NCBI RefSeq assembly: GCF_900168195.1
Contig: NZ_FUYX01000002.1
Coordinates: 317,501-381,500 of the forward strand
Direction of reading: 5' to 3'
DNA from: Allobosea thiooxidans
GTDB lineage: Bacteria > Pseudomonadota > Alphaproteobacteria > Rhizobiales > Beijerinckiaceae
Length of the DNA stretch: 64,000 nt
The stretch's first letter is position 1; every line of letters starts with the position of its first letter. A program made the position numbers and the translations under genes. The notes under the pieces are model-generated. The model was not told the origin of the DNA. It did no database searches and saw only the letters and a list, made by a program, of their open reading frames with translations. This document shows positions 9,901-18,105 of the stretch, piece by piece.

Positions 9901-10493
9901 TCGATGATCTCCTGCACCCCGGCCGGGTTGAGGATCGGCATCATCCGGTCGACCAGCACGAATTCGGTCTGGTGGGCGTTGGTCGAGGATTCGGCGGTGT
10001 GGTCATCGCCCATCAGGCAGATGACGCCGCCCTTCGGGTCGGTGCCGGCCATGTTGCCATGGCGGAAGACGTCGCCGGAGCGGTCGACACCCGGCCCCTT
10101 GCCGTACCAGAGCGCGAAGACGCCATCATGCTTGCCTTCGCCGCTCAGGCCCGCCTGCTGCGTGCCCCAGATCGCGGTCGCGGCGAGATCCTCGTTCAGG
10201 CCAGGCTGGAAGACGATATTCGCGGCCTTGAGCGGCTTGGACGCCCGCATCAATTGCTGATCGAGCCCGCCGAGCGGAGAGCCGCGATAGCCAGAGACGA
10301 AGCCGGCGGTGTCGAGCCCGGCCTGCCGGTCGCGCTCGCGCTGCATCAGCAGCATGCGCGCGACGGCCTGCGTGCCGGTGAGGAAGACCTCGCGCTTGGC
10401 GAGGTCGTATTTGTCGTCGAGCGCGACCTCGCGCAGTCCGATCTGGCGCAGCGCGCCCGCCTCGGTGCCGGATTTACGCGGTGTCTCGGCCAT
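6936..10493 (-). CDS. Indolepyruvate ferredoxin oxidoreductase, fused alpha-beta-gamma type
   Basis: Cytoplasmic protein of 1185 residues that oxidatively decarboxylates aryl or branched 2-oxoacids to acyl-CoA using thiamine diphosphate and Fe-S clusters. The order is: pyrimidine-binding domain (GYRGSPLGGLDQQL), thiamine-diphosphate domain with CSGCPHN, a cluster motif CEGCGDCGVQSNC near residue 650, a gamma domain beginning VTGVGGTGVVTIGAI near 730, and a long C-terminal DUF6537-type region. Fusion of all parts in one chain is the usual alphaproteobacterial form. The ATG at 10493 has GGGAGG upstream; the open frame continues 84 codons further upstream without a start supported by a ribosome site. 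An inverted-repeat operator lies 78 bases upstream. Confidence 0.92.
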   Translation of the reverse strand: MAETPRKSGTEAGALRQIGLREVALDDKYDLAKREVFLTGTQAVARMLLMQRERDRQAGLDTAGFVSGYRGSPLGGLDQQLMRASKPLKAANIVFQPGLNEDLAATAIWGTQQAGLSGEGKHDGVFALWYGKGPGVDRSGDVFRHGNMAGTDPKGGVICLMGDDHTAESSTNAHQTEFVLVDRMMPILNPAGVQEIIDYGLHGIALSRFASVWVGIKCVKDNIESTASVDGSLDRVSIVTPSDFVPPPGGLAIRRELDFVEQERRLHLYKRDAMLAYLRANKLNRIVTQGGKKPRIGIATVGKSYLDVQQALADLGIDEVRANDLGIRLFKLACPWPIDPAELKAFAKGLDLIMVVEEKRSLIEVQVREELYGAKHQPMVIGKKDEKGDWLFPVHGALDPNDIAIALGGRLLQYRDDPTLRARLEEIAQAQGRLAEAQEIAKRTPYFCSGCPHNSSTVVPEGSRAYAGIGCHYMVQWMDRDTAGFTQMGGEGANWVGEAPFSTRGHVFQNLGDGTYTHSGSLAIRWAVASGVNVTYKLLYNDAVAMTGGQQAEGHLSPDQMARQVAAEGVKRIAVVTDEPGKYPPSTQWPAGTTLHHRDELDAVQRELAATSGVSLLLYDQTCATEKRRRRKRGAYPDPDKRVIVNELVCEGCGDCGVQSNCVSVQPLETEFGRKRQIDQSNCNKDFSCVKGFCPSFVTVHGAKPRKADPLRLDAAALGEAELPEPVVPALDRSFAVIVTGVGGTGVVTIGAILGMAAHLEGKGCGMIDMAGLAQKGGAVFSHVKLAPHPDDIHAIRVAAGQADLVLGCDLTVTGSKKVLGAVRPEQGTVIVNTAESLPGDFTRNADFSLPTERLKRAILSAAGREQTHFIDATAAAVAFLGNAIAANMFMLGHAWQLGAVPLSREALLRAIELNGEAVAMNRQAFELGRRAAHDPAALAGLLSQSKAATPARQLSQTLDEIIERRVAFLTAYQNAAYAARYRHLVARVQTREAAAAPSQTALSEAVARNLFKLMAYKDEYEVARLYSDGAFRRQVAATFEAEGSEGQKLRYEFHLAPPLLARRDPNTGLPRKLSFGPWMMGAFGVLAKLKRLRGTALDPFGRTQERRTERRLIVDYETLLNELLTRLSPENHALCVALAAIPEKIRGFGHVKERHLRAAKAEEATLLGQLRDGPPSTALPQAAE

Positions 10494-10570
10494 GAGCGGC
10501 CTCCCGGATCGTCGTTCCCGCCGACGGGCCGGTTGTCCCGGCCTCATGTTCCGCCATCGTCCGGCAGTAA

Positions 10571-10593
10571 ATATGTCAGTGAGGCTGACATAT
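10571..10593. promoter_or_regulatory. Perfect inverted-repeat operator upstream of the ferredoxin oxidoreductase
   Basis: ATATGTCAG and CTGACATAT form a perfect 9-bp inverted repeat with a 5-base spacer. It is AT-rich against its surroundings and sits 78 bases before the oxidoreductase ATG, within the 314-base gap (10494-10807) to the divergent DUF1007 gene. Geometry and size suit a dimeric TetR- or MarR-type repressor. No such regulator is encoded in the window. The rest of the gap shows nothing else I can support apart from the AGGAGG of the DUF1007 gene. Confidence 0.6.
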
Positions 10594-10807
10594 CGACCGG
10601 AGGCGGTCAATCGATCTGGTATCATTCCAGTTTTCGCCGGCAGGTCCAGAGGGGGGCGGGCATGGCCGGCGCGCATCGGACGACGCGCCGCGATTTGGCC
10701 CCGTTTGGCGGAGATGGCTGTGGCCATGGCCGCGAGGGGCGGCACGCCGTTGACGATCGCTTAACCATGATCCACGCAAGCCTACCGGGAACGAGGAGGT
10801 TTCGCCC

Positions 10808-11452
10808 GTGACGCGACGCGCCTATCTGACGGCCCTGTCCGGGTTCCTGCTCGCCGCCCTGGCGGTGGGGCAGGCGGTTGCGCATCCGCATGTCTTCGTC
10901 GATGCGAAGGCCGAGATCGTCTTCGCGCCCGACGGCTCGATCCAGGCGATCCGGCATCGCTGGAGCTTCGACGAGGCCTATTCGGCCTATATCACGCAGG
11001 GGCTGGACAAGAATGGCGATGGCAAGCTGACCTCCGACGAACTCGCCGAACTTGCAAAGATCAATGTCGAATCGCTGCCGGACGTCGAGTTCTTCACGGC
11101 CGCCAAGCTTAATGGCCGCAAGCAGGAATTCGGCACGCCGGGCGAGCAGGTGATGTCCTATGAGGACAAGATCCTGACGCTGACCTTCACCTTGCCGCTG
11201 AAGACCCCGGCGAAGGCGCGCTCCTTCGGCATCGAGATCGGCGACCCGACCTATTTCGTCGCCTTCACCATCGTCGACGCGCCCGATGCGGTCGTTATCA
11301 AGGACGCGCCGCAGGGTTGCGTGGTGCGGGTGAATCGTCCGCCCAAGCTCGACGACGCCACGCAGAAGCGCCTCGCCGAGGCCGACATCACCGCGATGCC
11401 GGATGTCAGCGGGCTCGAGATCACCACGCGGGCGCTGGTGGCATGTCCGTGA
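10808..11452 (+). CDS. DUF1007 family periplasmic protein
   Basis: Protein of 214 residues with a signal peptide ending near residue 25 (GQAVA then HPHVFVDA, the hallmark N-terminus of DUF1007). Residues 67-78 (DKNGDGKLTSDE) form an EF-hand-like calcium loop, common in this family. The GTG start at 10808 has AGGAGG about 10 bases upstream. Its stop overlaps the ATG of the following NicO permease gene. The two families are regularly paired and are thought to move nickel or cobalt across the envelope, with DUF1007 as the periplasmic partner. Confidence 0.88.
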   Translation: MTRRAYLTALSGFLLAALAVGQAVAHPHVFVDAKAEIVFAPDGSIQAIRHRWSFDEAYSAYITQGLDKNGDGKLTSDELAELAKINVESLPDVEFFTAAKLNGRKQEFGTPGEQVMSYEDKILTLTFTLPLKTPAKARSFGIEIGDPTYFVAFTIVDAPDAVVIKDAPQGCVVRVNRPPKLDDATQKRLAEADITAMPDVSGLEITTRALVACP

Positions 11453-12465
11453 CATCGGCCGCGACAGCGCGTTCGGCCGGTGCAGTGTTGTCGCGCCGCC
11501 TGATCGCCTGCGTGCTGGCGCTGCTGCTGGTCGCGGGCGTGGTCGCACTGCTCGCCATGCTGATCGCGAGCGTGAGCCCGCCGCCCCCGCCTCCGCCGCG
11601 CAATCCGTTCGGCACGGCGCTGCCGCGCGAAGCTTTGCCGTCCACCACGGGCTTCGGCGCAGTGCTGCTTGCCTGGCAGTCGAGCTTCTATCGCGAGCTC
11701 ACCGCGACTCTGAAAGCGATCGCGACCGCGCCGGCTGCGCTCTGGGGGCTGCTCGGCCTCTCCTTCGGCTATGGCGTCTTCCACGCGGCCGGTCCGGGGC
11801 ACGGCAAGGCGGTGATCTCCGGCTATATCGTCGCCGACAACCGCAGCCTGAAGCGGGGCCTGGGCCTCAGCTTCGCCGCCGCCCTGCTGCAGGCGCTGGT
11901 CGCCATCGCGATCGTGACGGTGGCGACGCTGCTGCTGCGGGTCACGGCGATGCAGATGAACGCTGCGACCACGGTGATCGAGCAGGGCAGCTTCCTGCTG
12001 GTGGCGCTGGTCGGCCTGCTGATGCTCTGGCGCAAGTCAGGCGCCCTGGTCGCGCTGGACGGGGGGGCGGCGCATGATCCTGCCGCCTGCGACCATGTCC
12101 ATATGCCCGATGCCGAGCAGGTCTCGCGGCTCGCCGGCTGGCGCGACATGGCGGGCGTCGTGCTGGCGGCCGGCTCGCGGCCCTGCGCGGGGGCGCTGAT
12201 CATCCTCGTCTTCGCGGCCTCGCAGGGGCTGTTCTGGGCCGGCGTCGCCGCCACCTTCGCCATGGCGCTGGGCACCGCGATCACCACCGGGGCGCTCGCC
12301 GCCTTCGCGGTCTTCTTCAAATTCGCCGCGCTGAAGCTCGCCGGCGGCGGCAGCCTGCGCTCGGCCCGGCTGGTCGCCGGGCTCGAACTCCTCGCCGCCG
12401 CTTTCGTCGCCGTGCTCGGCGCGGCCTTGTTCACCGGCCTCTGGATCGGCGGGGCCGGGAGCTAG
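11443..12465 (+). CDS. NicO/RcnA-type nickel/cobalt transporter
   Basis: Integral membrane protein of 340 residues with about seven hydrophobic segments. The conserved motif HAAGPGHGKAV (H114, H120) is the metal-site signature of the NicO/RcnA group. A proline-rich stretch (46-52) separates the first segment from the core, and there is a small His-containing loop (DHVHMPD). The ATG at 11443 overlaps the DUF1007 stop by ten bases. The gene converges on the nitrile hydratase operon, whose enzyme is the cobalt type, so a cobalt role is attractive. Direction of transport (import or export) cannot be read from sequence. Confidence 0.85.
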   Translation: MSVTSAATARSAGAVLSRRLIACVLALLLVAGVVALLAMLIASVSPPPPPPPRNPFGTALPREALPSTTGFGAVLLAWQSSFYRELTATLKAIATAPAALWGLLGLSFGYGVFHAAGPGHGKAVISGYIVADNRSLKRGLGLSFAAALLQALVAIAIVTVATLLLRVTAMQMNAATTVIEQGSFLLVALVGLLMLWRKSGALVALDGGAAHDPAACDHVHMPDAEQVSRLAGWRDMAGVVLAAGSRPCAGALIILVFAASQGLFWAGVAATFAMALGTAITTGALAAFAVFFKFAALKLAGGGSLRSARLVAGLELLAAAFVAVLGAALFTGLWIGGAGS

Positions 12466-12478
12466 AGCGTCCGATGGC

Positions 12479-13420
12479 TCAGCGCGCCTCGGCCTCGTAG
12501 ACGAACAGCGTCGACTTGTCGTCGTCGGGCATGAAATAGGCTCGCACGCCCTGTCCTGCAGGCTCGACCCAGAACGGGTTCTGGGTCATCGGCAGGCCCG
12601 AAGGCGACCAGAGCTCGACCGGGAGCTGGTAGACCGGCCGGTTGTCGCGCAGATCGACGATCTCGAGCCCGCCCAGCCGGAAGACCGGAGCGTCGGGCGA
12701 GACGCGGTAATTGTTCAGCCCGGAGCAGAGCATCCGGCTGCGGCCGATGAAGTGGCAGTCCTGATAGTCGATATAGAGCGCGGGATTGGCGACGCGCAGC
12801 TGTTCGGGAGCGGCGTTCGCGTTGGTGATCTTGCCCTCGCCGTCGAGCGGCCATTTGTAGAAGCGTCGCGAGCCCCAGCTGACGCCGTGCAGCGACTTGT
12901 CGTCGGTGTTGTGGACGATGCCGCCGATATGGTCCTTGAAGCGGAAGACCTCGGTCGCCTTCATCGTCGCCGGGTCGACCTTGTAGATGATCGACTGGCT
13001 GTTGGGCCGGTACTCGGCGACCGGCACCCAGATGTGCTGGCCGTCGAAGTCGATGCCGCCGGGGTGGTAGATCGAGCCCTCGCCGAGCGTGAGGTCGGCC
13101 AGCAGGCGGCCTTCGGCGTCGAACTTGAAGAGATGCCCGACGCCTTCGCCAGTGTCGCGGTCATAGCCGCCCTGCGGGGTGGGGAAGCGGTTCGTCGGCT
13201 TACGGATGTCGACGGAGGAGACGAAGAAGGCGTCCCCGATCTTGACCATGCCCTGGGGGTGGAAGGTCGGGAATTGCAGCGTCACCGCCGCCTTCTGCTG
13301 CCATTGCGTCGCGCGCGTCAGCTTCGGGATCGTGTCGTTGAGGGCCGGGTCGGCAGCGAGGGTCGGGGTGGCGGCCAGAAGGGCAGCTCCGAGCAGTCCG
13401 GTGGCGAGGCGCGTCTTCAT
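12479..13420 (-). CDS. DUF6454-like secreted beta-propeller-type protein
   Basis: Protein of 313 residues with a signal peptide (MKTRLATGLLGAALLAATPTLAA). The mature part has repeated short beta-strand motifs (GEGSIYHPGGIDFDG, HGVSWGSRRFYKW) like those of secreted beta-propeller proteins, and it matches what I know of DUF6454. It is the last gene of the nitrile hydratase cluster, 60 bases after the accessory gene stop, on the same strand. It ends 13 bases from the convergent NicO gene. No enzymatic motif is apparent. Confidence 0.7.
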   Translation of the reverse strand: MKTRLATGLLGAALLAATPTLAADPALNDTIPKLTRATQWQQKAAVTLQFPTFHPQGMVKIGDAFFVSSVDIRKPTNRFPTPQGGYDRDTGEGVGHLFKFDAEGRLLADLTLGEGSIYHPGGIDFDGQHIWVPVAEYRPNSQSIIYKVDPATMKATEVFRFKDHIGGIVHNTDDKSLHGVSWGSRRFYKWPLDGEGKITNANAAPEQLRVANPALYIDYQDCHFIGRSRMLCSGLNNYRVSPDAPVFRLGGLEIVDLRDNRPVYQLPVELWSPSGLPMTQNPFWVEPAGQGVRAYFMPDDDKSTLFVYEAEAR

Positions 13421-13480
13421 CAGGATTCTCGCGGGTTGTGACGACGCCCTGCCGGCGTTCTTTTTCAGGGTGATGACAGC

Positions 13481-13888
13481 CTATGCGATCGCGGTCGGCC
13501 CGGCCGGGCGCAGCGGGTCGTTCTCCAGCCGGATCGGCTTGCCGTGCGGCGTCGCCTCGGCGGCGCGGGCCCAGGAGGCGGCGAGCGCGTCGACGCTCGT
13601 ATGGGAGGCCAGCCCCTTCGCGATCAGCAGATGCTCCAGCGCCTCGCACCAGCGCTCGTAATAGTCCGAGCCGTCGCGGCAGCCCCCGGCTGCGAGCGCC
13701 TCGCGGATCTCGGCGCCGAGCGCCTGCGCCCATTCATCGGCGGAGAAGACGCCCTTGTTCTGCAGGGCGACGACGAGGGCGAAGGCCTGGGCCTGCCAGG
13801 GCTCGGCGAAGATCGGGCCCTCGGCATCGCGCGGGATCGGGGTGTCGGCGGCCAACGCTGCCGCCAGATCGGTCTCAGGCGGGTTCAA
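13481..13888 (-). CDS. Nitrile hydratase accessory (activator) protein
   Basis: Protein of 135 residues. The start is taken as the TTG at 13888, with GGGAGAG six bases upstream, giving an N-terminus ([20 protein letters not shown]) and core (FAEPWQAQAFALVVALQNKG) typical of nitrile hydratase activator proteins, which resemble the N-terminal part of the beta subunit. It overlaps the beta subunit gene by 14 bases. In cobalt enzymes this protein delivers cobalt to the alpha subunit by subunit swapping. An upstream in-frame ATG would give a 197-residue product with an unrelated head and is rejected. Confidence 0.85.
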   Translation of the reverse strand: MNPPETDLAAALAADTPIPRDAEGPIFAEPWQAQAFALVVALQNKGVFSADEWAQALGAEIREALAAGGCRDGSDYYERWCEALEHLLIAKGLASHTSVDALAASWARAAEATPHGKPIRLENDPLRPAGPTAIA

Positions 13889-14534
13889 GATAGCTCTCCC
13901 AGGCCTCGATGCTGACGGTGGAGCTCGGATCGCCGTCGCGGCCCCAGAGCTCGCGACCGTCGAAGACCACCGTGTAGAGCCATTGCGCTGCCTCGGGCTG
14001 GCCTTGCGCGCCGGTATCGGGAAAGACGTGGCAGCCGGTGACTCGTTCGACCACGCCTTCCTTGCCGCGGGCATAGCGCGGCAGGCGGGTGTGGTGCTGC
14101 GGGTGCATCACGATGGTGCGCACCTTGTCGCCGGCCGCGAAGCGCGCCGGGGCCTTGGCCTCGCGCTCATAGGGAAAGCCGCGACGCAGCACGCCGGCGA
14201 CCTCCTCGCCCTTGAGCACGCGCTTCGGCTCGCGGCGCTGGGCGGAGGGCTGGCCGGTGGCGAGCTCGTCAGGGCTCAGGAAGCCGTGCTTGACCAGCAC
14301 CTTGTCGAGTGCGGCGAGCCAGATCTCGTAATAGGTCGAGGACAGGTACTGCGCCGGCGGCAGGCTCTCGCGGGCATGGCGGATCTCGTCGATGGTCCAG
14401 GCGCCCATGGCGCCGGCGGCGACATTGATCGCGAGCACGCGCTTTTCCCAATCGCCATGGAAGACCGGCTCGTTCGGCTCCGGGATCACCGGGCCGAAGG
14501 CCATCTGGCCGCCGAGATCGTGAGCGCTGTTCAT
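13875..14534 (-). CDS. nthB: Nitrile hydratase beta subunit
   Basis: Protein of 219 residues opening with [16 protein letters not shown], the signature of the beta subunit. The C-terminal part ([31 protein letters not shown]) forms the SH3-like barrel that packs on the alpha subunit. It follows nthA with a four-base ATGA overlap and is itself overlapped by the accessory gene, giving the conserved alpha-beta-activator order. It acts in the cytoplasm as half of the enzyme that hydrates nitriles to amides. Confidence 0.95.
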   Translation of the reverse strand: MNSAHDLGGQMAFGPVIPEPNEPVFHGDWEKRVLAINVAAGAMGAWTIDEIRHARESLPPAQYLSSTYYEIWLAALDKVLVKHGFLSPDELATGQPSAQRREPKRVLKGEEVAGVLRRGFPYEREAKAPARFAAGDKVRTIVMHPQHHTRLPRYARGKEGVVERVTGCHVFPDTGAQGQPEAAQWLYTVVFDGRELWGRDGDPSSTVSIEAWESYLEPA

Positions 14535-15151
14535 GCCGCATCCTCCACGCGGGGGAGGCCGGTGCCGATCATCGAATCGCGCGAGACGATGCTGGCGAGC
14601 TTCTCCTCGCTCCAGCCTTCGGTGCCGGCGGGCCTCATCGGGATGACCATGAAGCGGGTCTCCGCCGTCGAATCCCAGACGCGGATGCGCTGGTTCTCAG
14701 GCAGCGTCACGCCGAAATCGGCGATCGTGCCGCGCGGGTCGATCACCGCCTTGGCGCGGTAGGGCGGGGATTTGTACCAGACCGGCGGCAGCCCCAGCAC
14801 CGGCCACGGATAGCAGGAGCACAGCGTGCAGACGATGAGGTTGTGCTCTTCCGGCGTGTTGAAGCAAGCGACGATGTGCTCGCCGCCGCGCCCACCATAG
14901 CCGAGTTCTGCCACCGCCGCCGTGCCGTCCGCCTTCAGCCGCGCGGCGAAGGCCGGGTCCGTCCAGGCCCTGGCGACGACGCGGGCGCCGTCACGCGGGC
15001 CGATCTTGGTCTCGTAAGTGTCGATGATCGCGTCGAGCGCGGCCGGGTCGACATAGCCCTTCTCGACCATCAGCGTCTCCAACGCCTTCACCCGCGCCTC
15101 GATGGCGGTGAAGTGATTGTCGTGGTCGTGATCGTGGTGATGTCCGCCCAT
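14531..15151 (-). CDS. nthA: Nitrile hydratase alpha subunit, cobalt type
   Basis: Protein of 206 residues. The metal-binding motif CTLCSC is at residues 108-113 (C108, C111, C113); Thr in the second position marks the non-corrin cobalt type, whereas iron enzymes have CSLCSC. The N-terminus is His/Asp-rich ([12 protein letters not shown], residues 2-13) and may pre-bind metal. AGGAGG lies upstream of the ATG at 15151. The gene starts 12 bases after the amidase stop. Product amides would be the natural substrates of that amidase. Confidence 0.95.
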   Translation of the reverse strand: MGGHHHDHDHDNHFTAIEARVKALETLMVEKGYVDPAALDAIIDTYETKIGPRDGARVVARAWTDPAFAARLKADGTAAVAELGYGGRGGEHIVACFNTPEEHNLIVCTLCSCYPWPVLGLPPVWYKSPPYRAKAVIDPRGTIADFGVTLPENQRIRVWDSTAETRFMVIPMRPAGTEGWSEEKLASIVSRDSMIGTGLPRVEDAA

Positions 15152-15163
15152 GGCGACCTCCTC

Positions 15164-16360
15164 TCAGGCGATCCGGATGCGTGCGGCGCGCTCGTAGCGC
15201 ACCGCGAAGGCGACGAGAGAGCGGTCCGAACCCTTCGGGCCAATCAGCGACAGGCCGAGCGGGGCGCCCTCCCGCTGGGCCACCGGAATCGTAACTTGCG
15301 GGAAGCCCGACAGCCCCGCAAGGCAGAGCAGCCGCAAAGCCCGGTTGCGGAAATCCTCCAGCTCCGATTCCTTCGCGGCGATCAGGGGGGCGACGTCCGG
15401 CATGGTCGGCAGGATCAGCACGCCGTCCTGGCCGAGCAGGCGCGAAAGCTTGGCGCGGAAGGATTTCCGGGTGGCCTCACCCTTGGCGTATTCCGCATCG
15501 GTCACGGTCTTCGAGAAGGCGAAGCGCTCCTTCACGCCCGGCCCGAGCGGCGGGGCGAAACGCTCGATCATGGCGCCGTCGGACGCCCAAGCCTCGCGCC
15601 CCTGGATCCAGCGGAACGCCCAGTAGAGCGCGTCGAGGTCGCGCGCGAGCTTGACGCCTTCCGGCTGGCCGAGCTCGGGGATCGCGCGCTGCACGACATT
15701 GCGCAGGATCGTTTCCGCCTCGGGCACGGCCTGGGCGAACATGTCGTCGGCGATGAAGAGGCGCGGGGTTTCGGGCAGCTCGGCCTTGTCCGGGCCGAAG
15801 AGCGCGTTGGCGACACGGGCGAAGACCTCGCCGTCGCGGGCGAACCAGCCAGGCGTGTCGAGGCTTGGCGCCAGCGGCCAGGTGCGCTTCAGCGAGAGCC
15901 GGCCATGGCTCGGGCGGATACCGAAGAGGCCGCCATAGCTCGCCGGCGCGCGCACCGAGCCGCCGGTGTCGGAACCAATGGCGATATCGGCGAGGCGCCC
16001 GGCCACCGCCGCCATCGAGCCGCAGGAGGAGCCGCCGGTGATCCGCTCCGGTGCGGCCGGATTGATCGGCGAGCCGAAATGCGCGTTCTGCCCGTTGAGC
16101 GAGAAGGCGAGCTCGTCGGTATGCGTCTTGCCGACGAAGCGGGCGCCGGCCTTGAGCAGGTCCTTCACGATCGGCGCGGTCTTATCCTTGATGCCGGACT
16201 GCGCCAGCACCAGCGGCGAGCCGGCTCCGGTCGGATAGCCCTTGACGTCGAAGAGGTCCTTCACCGCGAGCGTCAGCCCGGAGAGGGGCCCTGCAACGGC
16301 ATGCTTCACCGGAGCGTCGGGATAGGGGACGAAGCAGCGGAAAGGATCGTCAAAGGTCAT
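15164..16360 (-). CDS. Amidase-signature family amidase
   Basis: Protein of 398 residues, shorter than the usual 450-500 of the family. The Lys-cisSer-Ser triad is assigned as K34 (LAVKDLFD), S111 (GGSSCGS) and S135 (GSDTGGSVR) by comparison with malonamidase-type enzymes. It hydrolyses an amide to acid and ammonia. Its position immediately upstream of nthA is the classical arrangement for a two-step nitrile to amide to carboxylate pathway. It starts 22 bases after the gamma-glutamyltransferase stop. No signal peptide, so it should be cytoplasmic. Confidence 0.9.
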   Translation of the reverse strand: MTFDDPFRCFVPYPDAPVKHAVAGPLSGLTLAVKDLFDVKGYPTGAGSPLVLAQSGIKDKTAPIVKDLLKAGARFVGKTHTDELAFSLNGQNAHFGSPINPAAPERITGGSSCGSMAAVAGRLADIAIGSDTGGSVRAPASYGGLFGIRPSHGRLSLKRTWPLAPSLDTPGWFARDGEVFARVANALFGPDKAELPETPRLFIADDMFAQAVPEAETILRNVVQRAIPELGQPEGVKLARDLDALYWAFRWIQGREAWASDGAMIERFAPPLGPGVKERFAFSKTVTDAEYAKGEATRKSFRAKLSRLLGQDGVLILPTMPDVAPLIAAKESELEDFRNRALRLLCLAGLSGFPQVTIPVAQREGAPLGLSLIGPKGSDRSLVAFAVRYERAARIRIA

Positions 16361-16382
16361 CGCGCGTCAGAGCTCCCTCGCA

Positions 16383-17972
16383 TCAGATTCCCCTGGCATC
16401 GCCATCGGAACGCGGATCATGCACCGCCTCGACCCGGCCTTTCGCGTGCTTTACCAGCATGCCGGCATGGCCGAAGCCCTCGGAATAGGCGAGGCCGCTC
16501 TCCTCGACCGGATGTCCGGCGGCATCGAGCCGTTCCAGGAGCGACGGGTCGAAGCGGCTTTCGAGCTTGAGGCTGGTCGAGCCGGCGCCCCAGGTCTTGC
16601 CGAAAAGCCAGCGCGGCGCATCGACCGCAGCGGCGAGGCCCTGGCCGGCGCGGTAGCGCGTCAGGATCTGGGCCTGGAACTGTGGCTGACCGTCGCCGCC
16701 CATCGAGCCATAGGGCAGGATGCGCCCATCGTCGAAGCGGGCGAAGGCGGGGTTCAGCGTGTGGAAGGGCTTGCGGCCCGGGATCAGCGGATTGGCGGCG
16801 TTCCGGTCGAGCGAGAAGGAGACGCCGCGGTTCTGCCAGTGGATGCCGGTTGCCGGCAGCACGCAGCCGGAGCCGTATTCCCAGTAGATCGACTGGATAT
16901 AGGAGACGGCGAGGCCGCTGCCGTCGATCGCGCCCATCCAGATCGTGTCGCCGTCGCCGTTGCGCAGCGGCAGCTTCGCCGCCCGCTTTCCGTCGATGGC
17001 CGCGGCCTCCCGCGCCAGCGCGGTCTCGCTCAGGAACGCGGCCGGGTCGCGCTGGAGATGGGCGGGGTCGGTGATATAGCGGTCGCGGATGGCGAAGGCG
17101 CGCTTGGTCGCCTCGATCAGCCCGTGATGCTGCTCGAAGCTGTCGTGCTTCGCCGGCCCTAGCCGCTCGGCGATGCCGAGGATCATCAGCGAGGCCAGCC
17201 CTTGCGTCGGCGGCGGCAGGTTGGAGACCGTGACACCCGGCAGCTTCAGCGAGAGCGGCGCGACGGATTGCGCGCGATAGCGCTCGAGATCGGCGCGGGT
17301 GACGGGAGCGCCGACGCGTTCGAGATCGGCGGCGATCTCGCGGCCGACATCGCCGCGATAGAAATCGTCGAGCCCGGCATCGGCGAGTTGCTGCAGGGCA
17401 GCGCCGAGGGCCTCAGGCTTGCGGCGGGCGCCGGGCTTGGGCGGGGCGCCGTCGATCCAGAAGGTCGAGACGAAACCAGGGGCGGCCTTCAGCGCCTCGA
17501 GCTCGTTGGGCTTGTTGCCGAGCTCGGAAACGGAGACCGCATAGCCCTCGCGGCAATGGCGGATGGCATCGGCCAGCAATTCGCCGAGCGGCAGGCGCCC
17601 GCCGAGGGAGCGGGAGAGGTCGCGTGCGAGCTGCCAGCCGCCGATGGCGCCCGCGACGCTGAGGGCTGCCTCCGGCCCGCGGGCGGGAATGGCGTCGTAG
17701 CCCTTGCCGCGATAGCGCTCGATCGTCGCCAGCGCGCCGGCCGGTCCGCAGGCCTCGATGCCGTGCAGCCGGCCGCCGGGCTCATGCACCAGCCAGAAGC
17801 CATCGCCGCCGATGCCGTTCATATGCGGGTAGACCACGGCGATCGTCGCCGCCATCGCGACCATGGCCTCGATCGCATTGCCGCCTTCGGCAAGAATGGC
17901 CCGCCCCGCCTCGGAGGCGAGGTAATGGGGCGCCGCCACGGCGGCGGAGGCGAAGACAGGCGTATCCGGCAT
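16383..17972 (-). CDS. Gamma-glutamyltransferase-family Ntn hydrolase
   Basis: Protein of 529 residues, full family length, with no signal peptide and therefore probably cytoplasmic. N-terminal motifs (GRAILAEGGNAIEAMVAMA, HMNGIGGDGFW) and later SMGGDGQPQ are typical. The predicted self-cleavage site and nucleophile is T343 in GDTIWMGAID. The canonical TTH triplet is replaced by TIW, so only the nucleophilic threonine is kept. It is the first gene of the operon that continues with amidase and nitrile hydratase. Substrate unknown; a gamma-glutamyl or other N-acyl compound is likely. Confidence 0.88.
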   Translation of the reverse strand: MPDTPVFASAAVAAPHYLASEAGRAILAEGGNAIEAMVAMAATIAVVYPHMNGIGGDGFWLVHEPGGRLHGIEACGPAGALATIERYRGKGYDAIPARGPEAALSVAGAIGGWQLARDLSRSLGGRLPLGELLADAIRHCREGYAVSVSELGNKPNELEALKAAPGFVSTFWIDGAPPKPGARRKPEALGAALQQLADAGLDDFYRGDVGREIAADLERVGAPVTRADLERYRAQSVAPLSLKLPGVTVSNLPPPTQGLASLMILGIAERLGPAKHDSFEQHHGLIEATKRAFAIRDRYITDPAHLQRDPAAFLSETALAREAAAIDGKRAAKLPLRNGDGDTIWMGAIDGSGLAVSYIQSIYWEYGSGCVLPATGIHWQNRGVSFSLDRNAANPLIPGRKPFHTLNPAFARFDDGRILPYGSMGGDGQPQFQAQILTRYRAGQGLAAAVDAPRWLFGKTWGAGSTSLKLESRFDPSLLERLDAAGHPVEESGLAYSEGFGHAGMLVKHAKGRVEAVHDPRSDGDARGI

Positions 17973-18105
17973 CAGGGGTTTTCAATCTCCGAAACCATGC
18001 CCATCTGGGCGAGCGGCGCGAATTTGTTGCATGGGGCGGCAAGCTCCGCTAGGTGCGTGGGGCGCATGGCCGCGTGAGGCGGCCCGCGCACGAAGGAAGG
18101 ACAGC

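Noticed and set aside
6948..10811. A 1287-codon open frame antisense to the ferredoxin oxidoreductase gene
   Set aside because: High GC leaves antisense frames open. Its translation is Arg/Ala/Asp-rich without any fold-like pattern, while the other strand encodes a clear enzyme.
13481..14074. A longer ATG start for the nitrile hydratase accessory protein
   Set aside because: The added 62 residues are Arg/Ser/Pro-rich and antisense-like, overlap most of the beta subunit gene, and have no family match.
15152..18105. Cobalamin or cobalt riboswitch for the nitrile hydratase operon
   Set aside because: The leader before the first gene is about 130 bases and shows no B12-box or conserved riboswitch stem-loops that I can identify.
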